From positions 2,728,001-2,792,000 of the forward strand of contig NZ_OY781106.1 in assembly GCF_963676475.1 (NCBI RefSeq): a stretch of DNA of 64,000 bases. The letters are read 5' to 3'. Every line of letters starts with the position of its first letter. Positions within the stretch are counted from its first letter, which is position 1. The notes beneath the pieces were generated by a model, which did not search any database, was not told the origin of the DNA, and saw only the letters and a program-made list of their open reading frames with translations. The translations under genes were made by a program, and so were the position numbers. This DNA comes from an uncultured Celeribacter sp. GTDB taxonomy: Bacteria > Pseudomonadota > Alphaproteobacteria > Rhodobacterales > Rhodobacteraceae. Of the stretch, positions 60,111 through 64,000 are shown in pieces.

Positions 60111-63100
60111 TCAGTCCTTCGCCTCGGGTTTGACGCCGAACACGATGCAATAGAGCGCGGGCGCGAAGAGCAATGTGATCAGCGTCCCCGCGATGATGCC
60201 ACCCATCATGGCATAAGCCATCGGCCCCCAGAACACCTGACGCGAGATCGGGATCAGCGCCAGTGACGCGGCAGCAGCCGTCAAAAGGATCGGACGCGCG
60301 CGACTGTCGGAGGCTTCAAAGACGGCCGCCCAGCGCGATTTGCCCTCGCGGCGCAAATCTTCGATCGCCTGAATGAGAATGATCGAGTTGCGGATCAGAA
60401 TGCCGAAGAGGGCCAGGACCCCCAGCAGCGCCACAAAGCCCATTGGCGCACTGGCGGACAAGAGCGAGGCCACCACACCGATCAGCCCCAAAGGCGCGAC
60501 GGCCATAACCACGAACATCAGGCGGAAGCTCTGCACCTGGATCATCGTCAGCGTCAGAATGATCAGCACCATGATCGGCATCACTGCCACGATGGGCGCT
60601 TGACTGTCGGCGCTGCTTTCCACCGTACCGCCGACCTCGACCGTATAGCCGCGCGGCAATGTCTCGGCATACTGCGCAACGGCGGGCGCGAGATCATCGA
60701 CAATGGTCGCAGGCAGATCGTCATTGGCAATTGCCGCCTTGACGGTGATCACTGGCGCGCGGTCTTCTTGGCGGATCAGCGGCTGTTCAGTCACCCAATC
60801 CAGCGTCGCGATGGAGGACAGCGGGATGGCCACGCCTTGAGTGTTGGCGAATTGCAGGTTCTCCAAGGCCGTCAGGGTCTTGCGATCCTCTTCGGCACCG
60901 CGGATTTCGACATTGATCAGATCGCGATTCTTGCGGATCTGGGTCACGGTCGAGCCCTCGAAGAGCGACGACAGAACGCCCGCCACATCGGACTGCGTCA
61001 GACCTAATTGCCGCAAACGCGCCTGATCGAGATCGACCCGCACCACCCGCGTCGGTTCATTCCAATCGAGGGCAATCGCCGTCAGCCGATCATCCGCCGC
61101 AATCGCCGCCGCAAAGGCGCGGGCATGATCGCGCAACTCGGCATAATCCGGCCCGGAGACGCGATATTGCACCGGCTTGCCGACCGGCGGCCCCAACTCG
61201 AAGGTTTTCGGATAGAATTCCGCCGAGGGCAGCGCCTCGGAATAGTCACGGATTTTCGCGATCAATCGATCCCGCGCCTCCAGATCCGGGGTCATGATCA
61301 AAAGCTGGCCGATGTTGGGACCGGGCGTGAGAGATTCGAGCGTCAAGACGACACGCGGCGCGCCCGTTCCGGCGTAAGACGTCCAAAAGCTCACCTCATC
61401 CTGATCCTTCAGCCACGTCTCAAAAGTGGCGATGGTGCTGTCGGTCGCATAGATGCTCGCATTCTGGCGCAGGGTGACATCGACCACGACTTCGGGGCGA
61501 TCCGAGCTTGGGAAGAACTGTTGTTCGACCTTCGTCATCCCCACGACAGAGAGGCCGAACACGACGAATGTCAAAAGCACGGTGAGGACTTTATAGCGCA
61601 TCGCCAGCCGCAACATGACGTGGAACCGACGCCGCAGCCAGCCTGGCTCGCCGTCATGATGTTTCCAGTTTTTCGGCAGGAAGGTGGCGCCCAAAACGGG
61701 GGCAAAAAGCACCGCGACGATCCAGCTCAGCACCAGAGAGATTGCGATCACGTAGAACAGCGTGCGGGTGTATTCGCCCGCCTGCGAGCTGTTCAGACCG
61801 ATGGGAATGAACCCCGCCGTGGTGATCAGCGTGCCGGTCAGCATCGGCCAGGCAATCGAGGTCCAGGCATAGGACGCCGCCTTGCGCCGCCCCTCGCCAA
61901 GCTCCAGCCGCGAGATCATCGTCTCAATCGCGATCATCGCGTCATCGACCAAAAGGCCCAGCGCGATGATCAAGGCGCCCAGGGAAATCCGCTGCAACGT
62001 GATGCCCAGCATTTCCATGAACACAAAGGTCAGTGCCAGAACGAGCGGGATTGTCAGGCTGACGACAAAGCCCGCGCGCATGCCCAAAGATACGAAACTC
62101 ACCGCCAAAACGATCACCACCGCTTCGATCAATGCCTTGACGAAATGGCCCACAGAATCGTCCACCACCTTCGGCTGATCGGCGACGTGATGCATCTCGA
62201 TCCCCATCGGCAAAAGCGCGGCCTGCTCCATCATCGTGCGGTCAAGCTCCTCGCCGAAATCGAGGATATTGCCGCCTTCCAGCATGCCGATCTTGAGCCC
62301 TATGGCGGGCTCGCCGTTAAAGCGGAACAGCTCACTCGGCGGATCGTCATAGCCCTCGGAAATCTCGCCGACATCCGAAAGCGTGAAGAAAATATCGCCC
62401 GAGCGCAAAGGCGCCTGGGCCAGAGCTTCGACCGTGTCGAACTGGCCTGAGACACGCAGCAGGATGTTCTCGTCTTGCGTGGAAATCATCCCCGAAGGCA
62501 CAATCGCGTTTTGCGCCGACAAGGACGACAGAACCGCACCGGCGTCGAGGCCAAAGGCCGCCAGACGACGCGCGGAGAATTCGAGGTGGACAACCTGATC
62601 GCGGGTGCCGAACAGTTCCACCTTGCCCGCATCATCAAGGCTTTGCACCACATCGCGGATGTCCTCGACATAGTCTTTCACCTCTTCGGGCCGGAACCCG
62701 TCGGAGGTGAAGGCATAGATCGTGCCGAACACATCGCCAAAATCGTCATTGAAGGAAAAGCCTTGAAATTCCGAGGGAAACTCACCGCGAATGTCGGACA
62801 TCATCTGACGCACACGCGTCCAGGAGGGCGAGACCTCGCGGTTCGGCACATCGTCGCGCAGATCGACATAGACCATGGCGATGCCGGGATAGGTCACCGA
62901 ACGCGTGCCATCAAGGGTCGGCAATTCCTGCAACTTCCGCTCGATCCGGTCCGTGACCTGCGTCACAGTTTCTTCAGCGGTCGCCCCCGGTAGGCTGGCG
63001 GAGACAATCATGGTGCGGATGGTGAAGGACGGGTCCTCTTCGCGCCCCAAACGCATATAGCTCAGGGCGCCGGCCACCACCGCGACAAGCATCATGAACC

Positions 63101-63152
63101 AGATAAAGGAGCGATGCCCCAGCGCCCAATCGGACAGGTTGAACCCCTTCAT
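60111..63152 (-). CDS. RND-family efflux permease (AcrB-like)
   Basis: 1013 aa, twelve expected helices in two halves. The proton-relay segment ALGLLVDDAMIAIETMISR near residue 398 and SLPGATAEETVTQVTD near 53 fit the hydrophobe/amphiphile efflux class. The start overlaps the adaptor stop by 4 nt and the TetR gene follows. Together they form an adaptor-permease-repressor unit; the outer channel is not in the window. It is distinct from the 1131-aa permease at 32-36 kb. Confidence 0.9.
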   Translation of the reverse strand: MKGFNLSDWALGHRSFIWFMMLVAVVAGALSYMRLGREEDPSFTIRTMIVSASLPGATAEETVTQVTDRIERKLQELPTLDGTRSVTYPGIAMVYVDLRDDVPNREVSPSWTRVRQMMSDIRGEFPSEFQGFSFNDDFGDVFGTIYAFTSDGFRPEEVKDYVEDIRDVVQSLDDAGKVELFGTRDQVVHLEFSARRLAAFGLDAGAVLSSLSAQNAIVPSGMISTQDENILLRVSGQFDTVEALAQAPLRSGDIFFTLSDVGEISEGYDDPPSELFRFNGEPAIGLKIGMLEGGNILDFGEELDRTMMEQAALLPMGIEMHHVADQPKVVDDSVGHFVKALIEAVVIVLAVSFVSLGMRAGFVVSLTIPLVLALTFVFMEMLGITLQRISLGALIIALGLLVDDAMIAIETMISRLELGEGRRKAASYAWTSIAWPMLTGTLITTAGFIPIGLNSSQAGEYTRTLFYVIAISLVLSWIVAVLFAPVLGATFLPKNWKHHDGEPGWLRRRFHVMLRLAMRYKVLTVLLTFVVFGLSVVGMTKVEQQFFPSSDRPEVVVDVTLRQNASIYATDSTIATFETWLKDQDEVSFWTSYAGTGAPRVVLTLESLTPGPNIGQLLIMTPDLEARDRLIAKIRDYSEALPSAEFYPKTFELGPPVGKPVQYRVSGPDYAELRDHARAFAAAIAADDRLTAIALDWNEPTRVVRVDLDQARLRQLGLTQSDVAGVLSSLFEGSTVTQIRKNRDLINVEIRGAEEDRKTLTALENLQFANTQGVAIPLSSIATLDWVTEQPLIRQEDRAPVITVKAAIANDDLPATIVDDLAPAVAQYAETLPRGYTVEVGGTVESSADSQAPIVAVMPIMVLIILTLTMIQVQSFRLMFVVMAVAPLGLIGVVASLLSASAPMGFVALLGVLALFGILIRNSIILIQAIEDLRREGKSRWAAVFEASDSRARPILLTAAAASLALIPISRQVFWGPMAYAMMGGIIAGTLITLLFAPALYCIVFGVKPEAKD

Positions 63153-64000
63153 TGCAAACGCTCCCCGACCTCTTGGCCGTCTTCCAATCCGTGAACCCCA
63201 TGGGTGATGATCTCGTCGCCTTCTGCGAGGCCCTCGGTGATCACGATGCGACCCCCGACCTCGGCGCCCAGCGTGACAGGCGTGAAATGCGCGATCCGTT
63301 TTTCTCCCTCTGTCGTGATACGCCAGACGCCGGGCCTCTTTTGCGTCAGGATCGCGCTTTGCGGCAGGGTCATGACGGGTGCTGCGTCGCTATTGTAGCT
63401 GGCCGTAATCAGCGTCCCGATGCGGTAGTCCTTAGGCGGGTCGATGAGGATCAGGCGAAGCCGCCGGGTGTCCAGACTGGTCTCCGCGACAGGTTCGATC
63501 ACATTCAACTCAGCCTCGACAGGCGCAACCCCTTCGGCGCGGTGATAGACCGTGAAACGCCCATGCGCCGGGATGATCATGGCAAAGCTTTCAGCCACGT
63601 CGATGATCGCCTCGCGCCCCGTCGGATCGGCGATTTCCATCACGCTCACGCCGGGGCTGATCATCGTGCCAGGCTCGACATTGGTGTTCAGAACAATGCC
63701 ATCACGTGGCGCGATCAACTGACCATAGCCCGCCGCCTCGCGCGCACGCACCAGATCGGCGCGCGCACTTTCCGCCTGAGCCAGCGCAGCATCACGTGCG
63801 GCGCGCGCCGCTTCGATCTGCGCCGTGGTGGCGACATTGCGGGCCAAAAGCGCTGCGACACGATCATATTGCGTCTGCGCGAATTCTGCCTGCGCCTCGG
63901 CCGAGGACAAGGCTGCCTCGGCGACTGTGACATCCTGCGCCAGCGTGATCTGATCGAGCGTCGCAAGTCCTTGCCCTGCCTTGATCCGGTCCCCCGCCTC
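63149..64000 (-). CDS. RND efflux periplasmic adaptor, 5' end outside the window
   Basis: At least 284 codons are seen; the frame continues past the right edge, so N-terminal residues including the membrane anchor are missing. The visible part begins with the end of the lipoyl domain (KAGQGLATLD), an alpha-hairpin (SSAEAQAEFAQTQYDRVAAL), the returning lipoyl part LIAPRDGIVL and the barrel domains. The stop overlaps the permease start (ATGA). Membrane fusion protein that connects the permease to an outer channel. Confidence 0.85.
   Translation of the reverse strand, partial: EAGDRIKAGQGLATLDQITLAQDVTVAEAALSSAEAQAEFAQTQYDRVAALLARNVATTAQIEAARAARDAALAQAESARADLVRAREAAGYGQLIAPRDGIVLNTNVEPGTMISPGVSVMEIADPTGREAIIDVAESFAMIIPAHGRFTVYHRAEGVAPVEAELNVIEPVAETSLDTRRLRLILIDPPKDYRIGTLITASYNSDAAPVMTLPQSAILTQKRPGVWRITTEGEKRIAHFTPVTLGAEVGGRIVITEGLAEGDEIITHGVHGLEDGQEVGERLQ

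Noticed and set aside
61008..62450. 480-codon plus-strand frame opposite the second RND permease
   Set aside because: Same kind of shadow; no family character and composed of Arg, His and Gln.
1..64000. CRISPR arrays, tRNA or rRNA genes, phage or plasmid modules
   Set aside because: No regular repeat-spacer pattern, no cloverleaf-like segment with a TTCGA arm, and no integrase or Rep-like gene was seen by eye; a tRNAscan or Infernal run would settle RNA genes.

Overview
The window is about 64 kb of core-type chromosome from an alphaproteobacterium, most likely a member of the Rhodobacteraceae (Roseobacter group). The case rests on gene content and order: a TIGR02302-type membrane protein beside argH and lysA, a PhaA/PhaB pair, an ETF:ubiquinone oxidoreductase, a GshA of alphaproteobacterial type, a remnant of the small aa3 oxidase subunit IV, and the sets pyrB-pyrC-plsY, ubiA/rsmE-gshA and moaE-moaD-pgsA-uvrC. 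Most of the DNA is GC-rich, gene-dense and joined by ATGA or TGATG overlaps. I found no rRNA, tRNA, phage, transposase or CRISPR. The organism call is inference from memory of these families, not from a search.

Layout. 0-7 kb: zinc-ribbon membrane protein, then the minus-strand set argH, small lipoprotein, lysA, TIGR02302 protein, with a TlpA thioredoxin divergent from argH. 7-9.5 kb: PAS sensor divergent from an EAL phosphodiesterase. 9.6-12.9 kb: phaA and phaB for polyhydroxybutyrate precursors, an EamA exporter and a DUF465 protein. 13-19 kb: a NPPY methyltransferase, ispB, manC-manB for GDP-mannose, and ispE. 19-23.6 kb: a TPR protein, ETF-QO and a compositionally odd PAP2 membrane protein. 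23.7-32 kb: greA, azlCD, lipoprotein, frameshifted oxidase subunit IV, metallo-hydrolase, acyl-CoA dehydrogenase, YqgE, a DsbD-N protein. 32-38.7 kb: RND pump with adaptor, moaB, a uracil-DNA glycosylase. 38.8-42.7 kb: pyrB, two small membrane proteins, a degenerate pyrC and plsY. 42.8-52 kb: gshA, rsmE, ubiA, OmpA protein, moaE/moaD, pgsA, uvrC. 52-55 kb: an AT-rich gap with a DnaA box, PTR1-like reductase, Ca/Na antiporter, small zinc-ribbon protein, SppA-like protease. 55-58.4 kb: znuA divergent from zur-znuC-znuB. 58.4-64 kb: GntR and TetR regulators and a second RND system cut by the window end.

How the genes work together. The clearest circuit is zinc uptake, where znuA and zur-znuCB face each other across a control region with a Zur-box-like motif and a large dyad. 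phaA and phaB each have a CTGC-N4-GCA(G/T) motif upstream, which suits shared control by a PhaR-type repressor. The TetR gene sits directly behind its RND pump and probably represses it.

The points most worth checking are: a matched pair of 115-bp mobile-element-like repeats whose ends supply stop codons; a one-base frameshift in the oxidase subunit IV gene; a dihydroorotase-family protein that has lost its metal ligands; a family-4-like uracil-DNA glycosylase without most of its iron-sulfur cysteines; and the AT-rich gap upstream of uvrC with a perfect DnaA box and three phased TTTTAA repeats. I do not see a clearly new multi-gene defence or biosynthetic system here.
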